Of a stretch of 54,542 bases of DNA, positions 32,576 to 41,124 are shown piece by piece. The number at the start of each line of letters is the position of its first letter. Position 1 is the stretch's first letter. This DNA comes from Streptomyces brasiliensis (lineage in GTDB: Bacteria > Actinomycetota > Actinomycetes > Streptomycetales > Streptomycetaceae), in NCBI RefSeq assembly GCF_014647875.1, contig NZ_BMQA01000045.1, positions 1 through 54,542 on the forward strand. Reading direction: 5' to 3'. The notes beneath the pieces were generated by a model. That model saw nothing but the letters and a program-made list of their open reading frames with translations, had not been told where the DNA came from and ran no database searches. A program made the position numbers and the translations under genes.

Positions 32576-32980
32576 TCAGTCCCGGCAGGCGTCGTACGTC
32601 TGCCGGGCCGCCAGCACGTCGTCCATCGAGCCCTCCACGAAGCGGATGAGGGACAGCAGACGCTCGGCGACCTCATGGCCCAGCGGGGTCAACTCGTAGT
32701 CCACGCGCGGCGGGTTCGTCGGCTGGGCCTCGCGGTGGACCAGTCCGTCGCGCTCCAGCGCGTGCAGGGTCTGGGACAGCATCTTCTCGCTCACGCCGTC
32801 CACGCGGCGGCGCAGCTCGTTGAAGCGGAACGGGCCCTCGTGCAGGGCGCCCAGGGTGAGCGCGCCCCAGCGGCCCGTGACGTGCTCCAGCGTGCCGCGC
32901 GACGGGCAGGTCTTCGCGAACACGTTGTACGGGAGGTGCCGCAGGTTCTGCCCCGCCGTGAGCTCCTCGGCGCTGTTCAC
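32576..32980 (-). CDS. HxlR-family transcriptional regulator
   Basis: Encodes 134 residues with the winged-helix HxlR fold: CPSRGTLEHVTGRWGALTL, then FRFNELRRRVDGVSEKMLSQ as recognition region and the wing before ELTPLGHEV. Cys25, at the start of the first helix, is the position used for redox or electrophile sensing in YodB/QorR-type members, so it may be a thiol sensor (inference). GTG at 32980 has TACGCT ending 6 nt upstream and no Shine-Dalgarno. A 12-bp palindrome lies over its -35 region, which suggests autoregulation. The usual divergent quinone/FMN reductase target is present only as a remnant. Confidence 0.9.
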   Translation of the reverse strand: MNSAEELTAGQNLRHLPYNVFAKTCPSRGTLEHVTGRWGALTLGALHEGPFRFNELRRRVDGVSEKMLSQTLHALERDGLVHREAQPTNPPRVDYELTPLGHEVAERLLSLIRFVEGSMDDVLAARQTYDACRD

Positions 32981-33007
32981 GCCGCAAGCGTACTCGCAGG
33001 CAGCGCT

Positions 33008-33019
33008 AACCTATAGGTT
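33008..33019. promoter_or_regulatory. Palindrome, likely HxlR operator
   Basis: AACCTATAGGTT is a perfect 12-bp palindrome between the HxlR gene and the divergent reductase remnant. It lies 16-17 bp upstream of the candidate -10 hexamer TACGCT on the minus strand, so a bound regulator would occlude the promoter. Confidence 0.6.
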
Positions 33020-33033
33020 GCACTAACTAAAAG

Positions 33034-33278
33034 CTGGCGCTTTCGCTCTCCATCGCCTACCACTCCGGCTACGGCCACACCACGGTCCTCGCCGAGGAGC
33101 AGTGGGGGACGCTGGACCGATCATGGGCACCGCCTCAGGCGCATGAACCGGATCAACCTCGGTCTGCACGCACCCGATGCCGACCAGCGCGACGCGCACT
33201 CGGGCCGTCGTGGATGCGGTCTTCGGGGACGGCCCGGCTACCGATGACGGCCCCGAGACGGCCCAAGAGACCTCATAG
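33034..33278 (+). pseudogene. Remnant of a flavodoxin-type NAD(P)H-dependent reductase
   Basis: The translation from 33034 reads SIAYHSGYGHTTVLAEEQWGTL, closely resembling the flavin-binding N-terminus (IAYHSGYGHT..LAE) of WrbA/FMN-reductase-like proteins. It then jumps straight to EQWGTLD, as if an internal segment were deleted. Further on MNRINLGLH and DAHSGRR (from 33143, another frame) resemble the family C-terminal region. A third frame ends at the TAG at 33276-33278. There is no start codon in register and about two thirds of the gene is missing. Orientation opposite an HxlR gene fits the usual regulator-reductase pairing. Identification by eye. Confidence 0.55.
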
Positions 33279-33298
33279 GGCGCTGACCTGCGGAATTC

Positions 33299-34486
33299 TC
33301 AATAGCCGAAGTCCTGTGTCCACCAGGGGCCGCCGGCGGCGAAGTGCACGCCGACGCCCAGCGTCTTGAAGTCGCAGTTCAGTATGTTCGCCCGGTGGCC
33401 GGGGCTGTTCATCCAGGCCTCCATCACGGCGGCCGCGTCTGCCTGACCCCGGGCTATGTTCTCGCCGCCGAGGTCGATGATGCCGGCCTCAGCGGCGCGG
33501 TCCCACGGGGTCGCGCCGTCCGGGTCGGTGTGGTCGAAGAAGTCCCGCGAGGCCATGTCCTCACTGAAGGACTCGGCCAGCCGGGTCAGCGAGCTGTTCG
33601 CGGAGGCCGGGCTGCACCCCACCTTCGCCCGCTCGTCGTTGACCAGCTTCAGCACCTCCGCCTCGGCGGCGGCCTGTGCGGAGACCTTCGCCGGGGCCGA
33701 GGGATGCTTGGGCGCCTTCGTCGCGGCCGGGTGCTTCGGCTTGGGCTTCATCTGCCCGGGCGGGGCGGTCTGCTTCGGCTTCTTCGAGGGGGTCGTGACC
33801 GGCGCGGGCGCCGTCGGCGCGGAGGCGGACGCCGTGGGCGAGACCGAGCGGTCGCTGTCCCGGCTCGTCGTGCCGCCGCCGCTGTCCCGGCCCGCTTCCG
33901 CGCTGCCGGAGGTGCCGCCCTGCCCGCTCGCCGAGTTGCTCGGCACGCCCGCGGCCTGCACGTTGTCACCGCCGGAGGCGCTGGTGCCGCCGCCGAGCCG
34001 GTAGTTGTCGAGGCCGGGCACCACGCCCGTGGCCACGGCGACCGTGCCGATGGCGACGGCGGCGGAGACCCCGAGCAGCCCCGTGCGCACGGGCGTCACG
34101 GCCTTCTTCTTCCGCCGGCGCCCACGGCTCCGCTCCGCGCCGCCGGCCGGTGCGAACCCGTCCGCGTATCCGTCGGTGGCGTAGCCGTCCGTCGCGAAGT
34201 TCTCCGCGTAGAAGCTCTGTGTGGCGAACCCGTCGGCGGAGAAGCTGATCGTGTCCGAGACGGGCCCGTACTCGTCGTCCGTTGCGTACAGGTACGCCGA
34301 ACTCCGCGCATTGGTGTCGGCGTACGCCTCAGGGTTCAGATAGGGCGCGATGCCCATGGTGGCGGGGCGACCCCTGTACGAGCCGTGGGGGTCGTGGCTG
34401 TCCGTGGCGGGACCGTGCGTCTCCGTGATCCCCGTGGCGCGGCCCGTGGCGGCGCGGCCGGCGGCTGAGCGTCGGTGGCGTCCCAT
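33299..34486 (-). CDS. Membrane-anchored CAP/SCP-domain protein
   Basis: Encodes 395 residues. Residues 1-130 are a cytoplasmic head with Tyr/Phe/Ala/Asp-rich repeats (FATDGYATDGYADGFA) ending in the basic cluster RSRGRRRKKK. A membrane segment follows at about 135-157 (TGLLGVSAAVAIGTVAVATGVV). Then comes a Ser/Thr/Pro/Lys-rich extracellular linker, and at about 275-395 a CAP (SCP/PR-1) domain: LVNDERAKVGC, FFDHTDPDGATPWDRA, GENIARGQ, WMNSPGHRANIL. Type II topology places the CAP domain outside. ATG at 34486 gives a MGRHRRS start common in these proteins. Function unknown. A 22-bp palindrome lies upstream. Confidence 0.9.
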   Translation of the reverse strand: MGRHRRSAAGRAATGRATGITETHGPATDSHDPHGSYRGRPATMGIAPYLNPEAYADTNARSSAYLYATDDEYGPVSDTISFSADGFATQSFYAENFATDGYATDGYADGFAPAGGAERSRGRRRKKKAVTPVRTGLLGVSAAVAIGTVAVATGVVPGLDNYRLGGGTSASGGDNVQAAGVPSNSASGQGGTSGSAEAGRDSGGGTTSRDSDRSVSPTASASAPTAPAPVTTPSKKPKQTAPPGQMKPKPKHPAATKAPKHPSAPAKVSAQAAAEAEVLKLVNDERAKVGCSPASANSSLTRLAESFSEDMASRDFFDHTDPDGATPWDRAAEAGIIDLGGENIARGQADAAAVMEAWMNSPGHRANILNCDFKTLGVGVHFAAGGPWWTQDFGY

Positions 34487-34545
34487 GTCCTGGCCTTCCT
34501 CGTGCCGGCGGGCGACCGCGCTCGTTCGACCTCGCGGGCCAACCC

Positions 34546-34567
34546 AACTCACTCGATCGAGTGAGTT
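34546..34567. promoter_or_regulatory. Perfect 22-bp palindrome upstream of the CAP gene
   Basis: The perfect palindrome runs from AACTCACTCGA to TCGAGTGAGTT, centred at 34556/34557. It lies 60 bp before the CAP-domain start and 90 bp before acyP on the other side, so it is well placed as an operator for either or both. Confidence 0.6.
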
Positions 34568-34655
34568 TCATATGAGATTCATTGGGTGGGGACGCTACCG
34601 CATGGCGGGAGGGGAGGAAGTGCCTCGAGGGACATTGCCCGGTTAGGTTGCAGCC

Positions 34656-34937
34656 ATGAGCGAGGATGTGCGACTGGTCGCCTGGGTACGGGGACGCGTC
34701 CAAGGTGTGGGTTTCCGCTGGTTCACGCGTGCCAAGGCCCTGGAGATCGGGGGCCTGAGCGGGTTTGCCGTCAATCTGGGGGACGGTCGCGTCCAGGTGG
34801 TCGCCGAGGGTTCGCGCGAGGGCTGCGAAGGACTTCTCGACTGGCTCCAGGGCAGCGACACGCCCGGGCGCGTGGACGGTGTCACCGAGATCTGGGACAC
34901 ACCCCGTGGCGGCTACGACGGCTTCGCCATCCGCTGA
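34656..34937 (+). CDS. acyP: Acylphosphatase
   Basis: Encodes 93 residues, normal length. It hydrolyses carboxyl-phosphate bonds. The phosphate loop VRGRVQGVGFRWFT contains the essential Arg; the catalytic Asn is in FAVNLGDGRVQVVAEG. It is the gene normally found upstream of smc in Streptomyces. It is divergent from the CAP gene. Confidence 0.96.
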   Translation: MSEDVRLVAWVRGRVQGVGFRWFTRAKALEIGGLSGFAVNLGDGRVQVVAEGSREGCEGLLDWLQGSDTPGRVDGVTEIWDTPRGGYDGFAIR

Positions 34938-34978
34938 GTCCGTTCTGTAAAGCCGCGCAGGCGGCAGTGGCGGGGCAT

Positions 34979-35000
34979 GCCTCCGGCAGCTGCCGGAGGC
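34979..35000 (+). terminator. Palindromic hairpin after acyP
   Basis: GCCTCCGGCAG followed by its exact complement CTGCCGGAGGC: 22 bp of perfect dyad, 42 bp after acyP. It can form a stem with a tiny loop; terminator or palindromic element. Confidence 0.5.
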
Positions 35001-35319
35001 AGAAACGGCCTGGTGGTTGCCAAGAACGGCGCGCCGTGGCAGGCTCCGCTCTTACAGGTGATCGCTCAGCCCCTGGGGCCCCGCGAAAGTCGCAGCGCCG
35101 CGGTCTGTCGGCCGCGTGCCACCGGGTTGCCCGTCAATACGGGGCGTGATCGTGTTGACCGTCAAACTTTTTGGTGAGACGCTGAAAGCCCCGCGCACCT
35201 TAGCTGTTTGGCATGTAGCAATGGCAGAGAAACACTCGAGTGTGTCAAGCACCGCGGGTGCGAATCCCTCACGACCCACACCGCTTCGGTCGGTCACTCA
35301 GTGTGGAGGACCATCCATC
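35001..35319. other. Non-coding stretch between acyP and the small coiled-coil gene
   Basis: No convincing gene. It contains TTGACC at 35157-35162 in an AT-rich patch (CAAACTTTTTGG), a 12-bp palindrome ACACTCGAGTGT near 35232-35243, and a tRNA T-arm-like GCGGGTGCGAATCCC near 35257-35271. Together with the palindrome just upstream this could be a small structured RNA or the leader of the downstream gene. Confidence 0.4.
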
Positions 35320-35523
35320 ATGGCAAAGGCGCTTCTCGGTTACGTCGGCGGCTCCGACCCTCGACTCCTCGCCGAGATGCGACGGCTCCAGCAGCGCGTA
35401 CAGGACCTGGAATCCGAGCTCGTACGGATCCAGGCGGAGAACGATGAGCTGGCGGCTGCCGCTTCTCACGACAGGATCATGGAGAGCATCGACGCACACC
35501 AGGCGGAGCCTGCGCTCACCTGA
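35320..35523 (+). CDS. Small coiled-coil protein upstream of smc
   Basis: Encodes 67 residues. The central RLQQRVQDLESELVRIQAENDEL is a parallel coiled-coil heptad pattern; the N-terminus is MAKALLGYVGGSDPRLLAEM. ATG at 35320 has GGAGGA 9 nt upstream, so the longer open frame from 35116 is not used. I recall it as conserved between acyP and smc in Streptomyces. Function unknown; the short dimeric coiled coil suggests an adaptor. Confidence 0.85.
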   Translation: MAKALLGYVGGSDPRLLAEMRRLQQRVQDLESELVRIQAENDELAAAASHDRIMESIDAHQAEPALT

Positions 35524-35596
35524 TCGCTGCATCGCTCCACGACAGCTCACGCAGTGGTCGGGCTGCCCGTATCAACCGCTAAGTTGTCAGAGTTGC

Positions 35597-35618
35597 AAGG
35601 GACGCCTCGGCGTCCCTT
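35597..35618 (+). terminator. Terminator before smc
   Basis: AAGGGACGCC-TC-GGCGTCCCTT, a perfect 10-bp stem, followed by the T-rich CTTTCTT. 73 bp after the small coiled-coil gene. Confidence 0.9.
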
Positions 35619-35708
35619 CTTTCTTGCCCCCGCGCATCCTTTCACCCTCTTTAACGTCTGGTGTGCCCTGCATGTTCATGCGTGAAACCGTGAGGTTGCG
35701 AGGGTTCA

Positions 35709-35737
35709 TGGAGTGAGATAGCGGCGGAAGGTAGAGT
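35709..35737 (+). promoter_or_regulatory. Candidate smc promoter
   Basis: TGGAGT (35709-35714), a 17-bp spacer and TAGAGT (35732-35737), 8 nt before the smc GTG. No Shine-Dalgarno is visible, so the transcript may be leaderless or nearly so. Confidence 0.4.
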
Positions 35738-35745
35738 CCAGCGGC

Positions 35746-38700
35746 GTGCACCTCAAGGCCCTGACCCTCCGCGGGTTCAAGTCGTTCGCCTCGGCGACCA
35801 CGCTCCGGTTCGAGCCGGGCATCACGTGTGTCGTCGGTCCGAACGGCTCCGGCAAGTCCAATGTCGTGGACGCGCTCAGCTGGGTCATGGGAGAGCAGGG
35901 CGCCAAGTCGCTGCGCGGCGGCAAGATGGAGGACGTCATCTTCGCCGGCACCACCGGCCGCCCTCCGCTGGGCCGCGCCGAGGTGTCCCTGACCATCGAC
36001 AACTCCGACGGTGCCCTGCCCATCGAGTACGCCGAGGTCACCATCACGCGGATCATGTTCCGCAACGGCGGCAGCGAGTACCAGATCAACGGCGACACCT
36101 GTCGCCTCCTCGACATCCAGGACCTGCTCTCCGACTCCGGCATCGGCCGCGAGATGCACGTCATCGTCGGCCAGGGCCAGCTCGACTCCGTCCTGCACGC
36201 CGACCCCATGGGCCGCCGCGCCTTCATCGAGGAGGCGGCCGGCGTCCTCAAGCACCGCAAGCGCAAGGAGAAGGCGCTGCGGAAGCTGGACGCGATGCAG
36301 GCCAACCTCGCGCGCGTGCAGGACCTCACCGACGAACTGCGCCGCCAGCTCAAGCCGCTGGGCCGGCAGGCGGCGGTCGCCCGCCGGGCGGCCGTGATCC
36401 AGGCGGATCTGCGCGACGCGCGCCTGCGCCTCCTGGCCGACGATCTCGTACGGCTGCGGGAGGCGCTCAAGGCCGAGGTCGCAGACGAGGCCGCGCTGAA
36501 GGAGCGCAAGGAAGCCGCCGAGCAGGAGCTGAAGAAGGCGCTCCAGCGCGAGGCCCTGCTCGAGGACGAGGTACGGCAGCTCACGCCCAGGCTGCAGCGC
36601 GCCCAGCAGACCTGGTACGAGCTGTCCCAGCTCGCCGAGCGCGTCCGGGGCACGATCTCGCTGGCCGACGCGCGCGTGAAGAGCGCGACCTCGGCGCCGC
36701 TGGAGGAGCGGCGCGGCCGGGACCCCGAGGACATGGAGCGCGAGGCCGCCCGCATCCGTGAGCAGGAGGCCGAACTGGAGGCCGCTCTGGAAGCGGCCCA
36801 GCGTGCGCTCGACGACACTGTCGGCCACCGTGCCGAACTTGAGCGTGAACTCGCCGTCGAGGAACGGCGGTTGAAGGACGTGGCGCGTGCCATCGCCGAC
36901 CGGCGGGAGGGCCTGGCCCGGCTGAACGGGCAGGTCAATGCCGCCCGTTCGCGGGCCGCCGCAGCGCAGTCCGAGATCGACCGGCTGGCCGCGGCCCGGG
37001 ACGAGGCCCAGGAACGGGCCGTCGTCGCGCAGGAGGAGTACGAGGCGCTGAAGGCGGAGGTCGACGGCCTCGACGCGGGCGACGCCGAACTAGGTGAGCA
37101 GCACGAGGCGGCCAGGCGGCAGCTCGCCGAGGCCGAGAGCGCCCTGTCCGCGGCCCGCGAGGCGACCACGGCGGCGGAGCGCCGGCGCGCGGCGACCCAA
37201 GCCCGCCACGAGGCGCTGGCGCTGGGCCTCAGGCGGAAGGACGGCACCGGAATACTGCTGGGGGCACGGGATCGGCTCACCGGGGTCCTGGGCCCAGCGG
37301 CGGAGCTGCTGACGGTGGCCCCCGGCCACGAGGTCGCCCTCGCCGCGGCCTTCGGCGCGGCGGCCGACGCCGTCGCCGTGGCGACCCCGGCCTCGGCGGC
37401 CGAAGCGATCCGCCTGTTGCGCAAGCAGGACGGCGGCCGAGCGGCCCTGCTGCTGGCGGGGGAGGAGACGCCCCAGGTGGGCGCGGACCGTATCGACATG
37501 CGGCTCCGCAGCGCAGACGCGACCAGCCACGACGAGCCCACAGCCGATGGACAACCCCGCTCACACCTCCTCGCGGCCGACCTCGTCCGCGGCCCCGCCG
37601 AACTGATGCCCGCCGTACGCCGGCTGCTGCGCGGGATCGTGGTCGTCGGGACGCTGGAGGACGCCGAGGACCTGGTTTACGCTCGCCCGGAGCTGACCGC
37701 GGTGACCGCCGAGGGCGACCTGCTCGGCGCTCACTTCGCGCACGGCGGATCCGCCGGCGCGCCGAGTCTGCTCGAGGTGCAGGCGTCCGTCGACGAGGCC
37801 GCCGCCGAGCTGGAGGAGCTGGCCGTACGGTGTGCGGCGCTGACCGAGGCCCAGCAGGCGGCGGGGGAGCGGCGCAAGGAGTGTGCCGGGCTCGTCGAGG
37901 AGCTGGGGGAGCGGCGGCGGGCGGCCGACCGGGAGAAGTCGGCCGTCGCCCAGCAGCTCGGACGGCTCGCCGGCCAGGCCCGCGGCGCCGCAGGTGAGGC
38001 CGAGCGGTCCACCGCGGCGGCGGCCCGTGCGCAGGAGGCCCTCGACAAGGCTGTCCAGGAGGCCGAGGAACTCGCCGAGCGGCTCGCCGTCGCCGAGGAG
38101 ATGCCGGTCGAGGAGGAACCGGACACCTCCGTGCGCGACCGGCTCGCGGCCGATGGTGCCAACGCACGGCAGACCGAGATGGAGGCCCGCCTCCAGGTCC
38201 GTACGCACGAGGAGCGGGTCAAGGGCCTCGCGGGACGGGCCGACGCGCTCGACCGGGGCGCCCGCGCCGAGCGCGAGGCACGCGCGCGTGCGGAACAGCG
38301 GCGCGCGCGCATGCGTTACGAGGCCTCCGTTGCGGAGGCCGTCGCCTCCGGCGCCCGCCAGCTGCTCGCCCACGTCGAGGTGTCGCTGGGCCGGGCCGAC
38401 CAGGAGCGCGCCGCCGCCGAGGCGGCCAAGGCGCAGCGCGAGCAGGAACTGGCCGCCGCCCGCACCACGGGCCGCGACCTCAAGTCCGAACTCGACAAGC
38501 TGACGGACTCGGTGCACCGCGGTGAGGTACTCGGTGCCGAGAAGCGCATGCGCATCGAGCAGCTGGAGACGAAGGCGCTGGAGGAACTGGGCGTCGAACC
38601 GGCGGGGCTCGTCTCCGAGTACGGTCCGCACCAGCTCGTCCCGCCGTCCCCGCCCGCCGAGGGCGAGGTCCTCCCGGAGGACCCGGAGCACCCCCGCAAC

Positions 38701-39363
38701 CAGCCGAGGAAGTTCGTGCGCGCCGAGCAGGAGAAGCGGCTCAAGGCCGCCGAGCGCGCCTACCAGCAGCTCGGCAAGGTGAACCCGCTGGCCCTGGAGG
38801 AGTTCGCGGCGCTGGAGGAGCGGCACAAGTTCCTCAGCGAGCAGCTCGAGGACCTGAAGAAGACCCGCGCGGATCTGCTCCAGGTCGTCAAGGAGGTCGA
38901 CGAGCGCGTCGAGCAGGTCTTCACCGAGGCCTTCCGGGACACGGCCCGGGAGTTCGAGGGCGTCTTCAGCCGGCTGTTCCCGGGTGGTGAGGGCCGGCTC
39001 GTCCTGACCGACCCCGACAACATGCTCACCACGGGCGTGGACGTCGAGGCCCGCCCGCCGGGCAAGAAGGTCAAGCGGCTGTCGCTGCTGTCCGGCGGCG
39101 AACGGTCGCTGACCGCCGTCGCGATGCTCGTGTCCATCTTCAAGGCCCGACCGAGCCCCTTCTATGTGATGGACGAGGTCGAGGCCGCCCTCGACGACAC
39201 CAACCTGCAGCGGCTGATCCGTATCATGCAGGAGTTGCAGGAGTCCTCGCAGCTCATCGTGATCACGCACCAGAAGCGCACGATGGAGGTCGCCGACGCT
39301 CTGTACGGCGTCTCGATGCAGGGGGACGGTGTGTCGAAGGTCATCTCGCAGCGATTGCGGTGA
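35746..39363 (+). CDS. smc: Chromosome segregation ATPase SMC
   Basis: Encodes 1205 residues. Condensin ATPase that organises and segregates chromosomes during sporulation. The head N-lobe has Walker A GPNGSGKSN at 31-39. Two long coiled coils of Ala/Glu/Arg-rich heptads flank a hinge at about 510-665 (GVLGPAAELLTVAPGHEVALAAAFG as opening region). The C-lobe has the ABC signature LSGGERS at 1115-1121 and Walker B YVMDEVEAALDD near 1140. A second acidic insert EDPEHPRNQPRKFVRAE lies in the distal coil. scpA/scpB are not adjacent, as usual. Confidence 0.96.
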   Translation: MHLKALTLRGFKSFASATTLRFEPGITCVVGPNGSGKSNVVDALSWVMGEQGAKSLRGGKMEDVIFAGTTGRPPLGRAEVSLTIDNSDGALPIEYAEVTITRIMFRNGGSEYQINGDTCRLLDIQDLLSDSGIGREMHVIVGQGQLDSVLHADPMGRRAFIEEAAGVLKHRKRKEKALRKLDAMQANLARVQDLTDELRRQLKPLGRQAAVARRAAVIQADLRDARLRLLADDLVRLREALKAEVADEAALKERKEAAEQELKKALQREALLEDEVRQLTPRLQRAQQTWYELSQLAERVRGTISLADARVKSATSAPLEERRGRDPEDMEREAARIREQEAELEAALEAAQRALDDTVGHRAELERELAVEERRLKDVARAIADRREGLARLNGQVNAARSRAAAAQSEIDRLAAARDEAQERAVVAQEEYEALKAEVDGLDAGDAELGEQHEAARRQLAEAESALSAAREATTAAERRRAATQARHEALALGLRRKDGTGILLGARDRLTGVLGPAAELLTVAPGHEVALAAAFGAAADAVAVATPASAAEAIRLLRKQDGGRAALLLAGEETPQVGADRIDMRLRSADATSHDEPTADGQPRSHLLAADLVRGPAELMPAVRRLLRGIVVVGTLEDAEDLVYARPELTAVTAEGDLLGAHFAHGGSAGAPSLLEVQASVDEAAAELEELAVRCAALTEAQQAAGERRKECAGLVEELGERRRAADREKSAVAQQLGRLAGQARGAAGEAERSTAAAARAQEALDKAVQEAEELAERLAVAEEMPVEEEPDTSVRDRLAADGANARQTEMEARLQVRTHEERVKGLAGRADALDRGARAEREARARAEQRRARMRYEASVAEAVASGARQLLAHVEVSLGRADQERAAAEAAKAQREQELAAARTTGRDLKSELDKLTDSVHRGEVLGAEKRMRIEQLETKALEELGVEPAGLVSEYGPHQLVPPSPPAEGEVLPEDPEHPRNQPRKFVRAEQEKRLKAAERAYQQLGKVNPLALEEFAALEERHKFLSEQLEDLKKTRADLLQVVKEVDERVEQVFTEAFRDTAREFEGVFSRLFPGGEGRLVLTDPDNMLTTGVDVEARPPGKKVKRLSLLSGGERSLTAVAMLVSIFKARPSPFYVMDEVEAALDDTNLQRLIRIMQELQESSQLIVITHQKRTMEVADALYGVSMQGDGVSKVISQRLR

Positions 39364-39428
39364 CCAACCATTTAAGAGCTGGACACAGTCGATCTCCTTT
39401 GTATCACATTTGTCACATCTGGTATGGA

Positions 39429-39456
39429 TTGACTTCGAAACTTGAAGGCATAGTCT
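39429..39456 (+). promoter_or_regulatory. Candidate glcP promoter
   Basis: TTGACT (39429-39434), a 16-bp spacer and TAGTCT (39451-39456) in an AT-rich region. Two TCACAT motifs (39403-39408, 39414-39419) lie just upstream and could be regulator half-sites. Confidence 0.5.
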
Positions 39457-39570
39457 CGCAACGTTGCTATTACCTTCAGGTGTGAGCGCCGTGAACTGTG
39501 CGCCACCGGAAACCTGCAAGGGCTCGCCCCCCCACCCCGGTGATGTTGCCGGTGGCCCGAGGAGTTTCAC

Positions 39571-40989
39571 GTGACCAGCACAGTGCAGGCACAGCAGTCA
39601 GGAGCCAGGTCGACTCACCCCGAACATCTCGGGCACGTCATCTTCATCGCGGCGGCGGCCGCCATGGGCGGTTTCCTCTTCGGCTACGACAGCTCCGTGA
39701 TCAACGGCGCCGTCGAAGCCATCCGGGACCGGTACGACGTCGGGTCCGCGGGGCTGGCCCAGGTCATCGCCATCGCCCTGATCGGATGTGCCATCGGTGC
39801 CGCGACCGCCGGCCGCATAGCCGACCGGATCGGCCGCATCCGCTGCATGCAGATCGCCGCCGTGCTGTTCATCATCAGCGCCGTCGGCTCCGCGCTGCCC
39901 TTCGCGCTGTGGGACCTCGCCTTCTGGCGGATCATCGGCGGGTTCGCCATCGGCATGGCCTCGGTCATCGGCCCCGCCTACATCGCCGAGGTCGCCCCGG
40001 CCGCCTACCGTGGTCGACTGGGCTCCTTCCAGCAGGCCGCGATCGTCCTCGGCATCGCCCTCTCGCAGCTGGTCAACTGGGCTCTGCTCAATGCCGCCGA
40101 CGGCAACCAGCGCGGTCTGATCATGGGCCTCGAGGCCTGGCAGGTCATGCTGGGCGTCATGGTGATCCCGGCCGTGCTCTACGGTCTGCTCTCCTTCGCG
40201 ATCCCCGAGTCCCCGCGCTTCCTGCTCTCCGTCGGCCAGCGCGACCGCGCCCGTGAGATCCTCGCCGAGGTCGAGGGCGAGGACATCGACCTGAACTCCC
40301 GCGTCGCCGAGATCGAGCACGCGATGAAGAGCGAGGAGAAGTCCGCCTTCAAGGACCTGCTCGGCGGCGGCTTCTTCTTCAAGCCGATCGTCTGGGTCGG
40401 CATCGGTCTGTCGGTCTTCCAGCAGTTCGTCGGCATCAACGTCGCGTTCTACTACTCGTCCACGCTGTGGCAGTCGGTCGGCGTCGACCCGGCGGACTCG
40501 TTCTTCTACTCGTTCACGACGTCGATCATCAACATCGTCGGCACCGTCATCGCGATGATCTTCGTGGACCGCATCGGCCGCCGGCCGCTCGCGCTCATCG
40601 GCTCCATCGGCATGGCGGTCGGCCTCGCGCTGGAGGCCTGGGCGTTCTCGTCCGACCTGGTCGGCGGCAAGCTCCCGGCCGCGGAGGGCTGGATCGCCCT
40701 GGTCGCCGCCCACATCTTCGTCCTCTTCTTCGCCCTGTCCTGGGGTGTGGTCGTCTGGGTCATGCTCGGCGAGATGTTCCCGAACAAGATCCGTGCCGCC
40801 GCCCTGGGTGTGGCCGCCGCGGCGCAGTGGATCGCCAACTGGGCCATTACGGCGAGCTTCCCGTCGCTGGCCGACTGGAACCTGTCCGTGACCTACGTGA
40901 TCTACACGGTCTTCGCGGTGCTCTCCGTTCCGTTCGTCCTCAAGTTCGTCAAGGAGACGAAGGGCAAGGCGCTGGAGGAGATGGGCTGA
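39571..40989 (+). CDS. glcP: MFS glucose permease (sugar porter family)
   Basis: Encodes 472 residues with 12 predicted membrane helices. Sugar porter signatures are present: GGFLFGYDSSVINGA in helix 1, GRIADRIGR (loop 2-3), PESPRFLLS after helix 6, GINVAFYYSSTLW in helix 7 and DRIGRRPL (loop 8-9). It closely resembles GlcP, the main glucose uptake system of S. coelicolor, which sits at this locus (recalled). GTG at 39571 follows GAGGAG. Single-gene unit with its own promoter and terminator. Confidence 0.92.
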   Translation: MTSTVQAQQSGARSTHPEHLGHVIFIAAAAAMGGFLFGYDSSVINGAVEAIRDRYDVGSAGLAQVIAIALIGCAIGAATAGRIADRIGRIRCMQIAAVLFIISAVGSALPFALWDLAFWRIIGGFAIGMASVIGPAYIAEVAPAAYRGRLGSFQQAAIVLGIALSQLVNWALLNAADGNQRGLIMGLEAWQVMLGVMVIPAVLYGLLSFAIPESPRFLLSVGQRDRAREILAEVEGEDIDLNSRVAEIEHAMKSEEKSAFKDLLGGGFFFKPIVWVGIGLSVFQQFVGINVAFYYSSTLWQSVGVDPADSFFYSFTTSIINIVGTVIAMIFVDRIGRRPLALIGSIGMAVGLALEAWAFSSDLVGGKLPAAEGWIALVAAHIFVLFFALSWGVVVWVMLGEMFPNKIRAAALGVAAAAQWIANWAITASFPSLADWNLSVTYVIYTVFAVLSVPFVLKFVKETKGKALEEMG

Positions 40990-41059
40990 GCCTCTGTACG
41001 AGGCCCGCGCACCCGAGGAGACGGGCCGGGCCCCCCGCTGCCCCCCTCCTCGTAACCTC

Positions 41060-41103
41060 CCGCCGCCCCCGGTTCGGCCCACTGCCCGAGCCGGGGGCGG
41101 CGG
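41060..41103. terminator. Convergent terminator after glcP
   Basis: CCGCCGCCCCCGG pairs with CCGGGGGCGGCGG, and the stem can be extended inward (TTCGG/CCGAG). It separates glcP from the convergent gene at 41125. Confidence 0.8.
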
Positions 41104-41124
41104 TTTCGTGCGTCGGGGTGCCGG

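Noticed and set aside
35220..35290. A tRNA-like sequence (D-arm-like GGCAGAG, T-arm-like GGGTGCGAATCCC)
   Set aside because: No matching 5' acceptor strand and a non-standard T loop; kept only as a structural curiosity.
35116..35319. An N-terminal extension of the small coiled-coil gene before smc
   Set aside because: The strong GGAGGA site precedes ATG 35320 and the upstream frame has non-coding composition.
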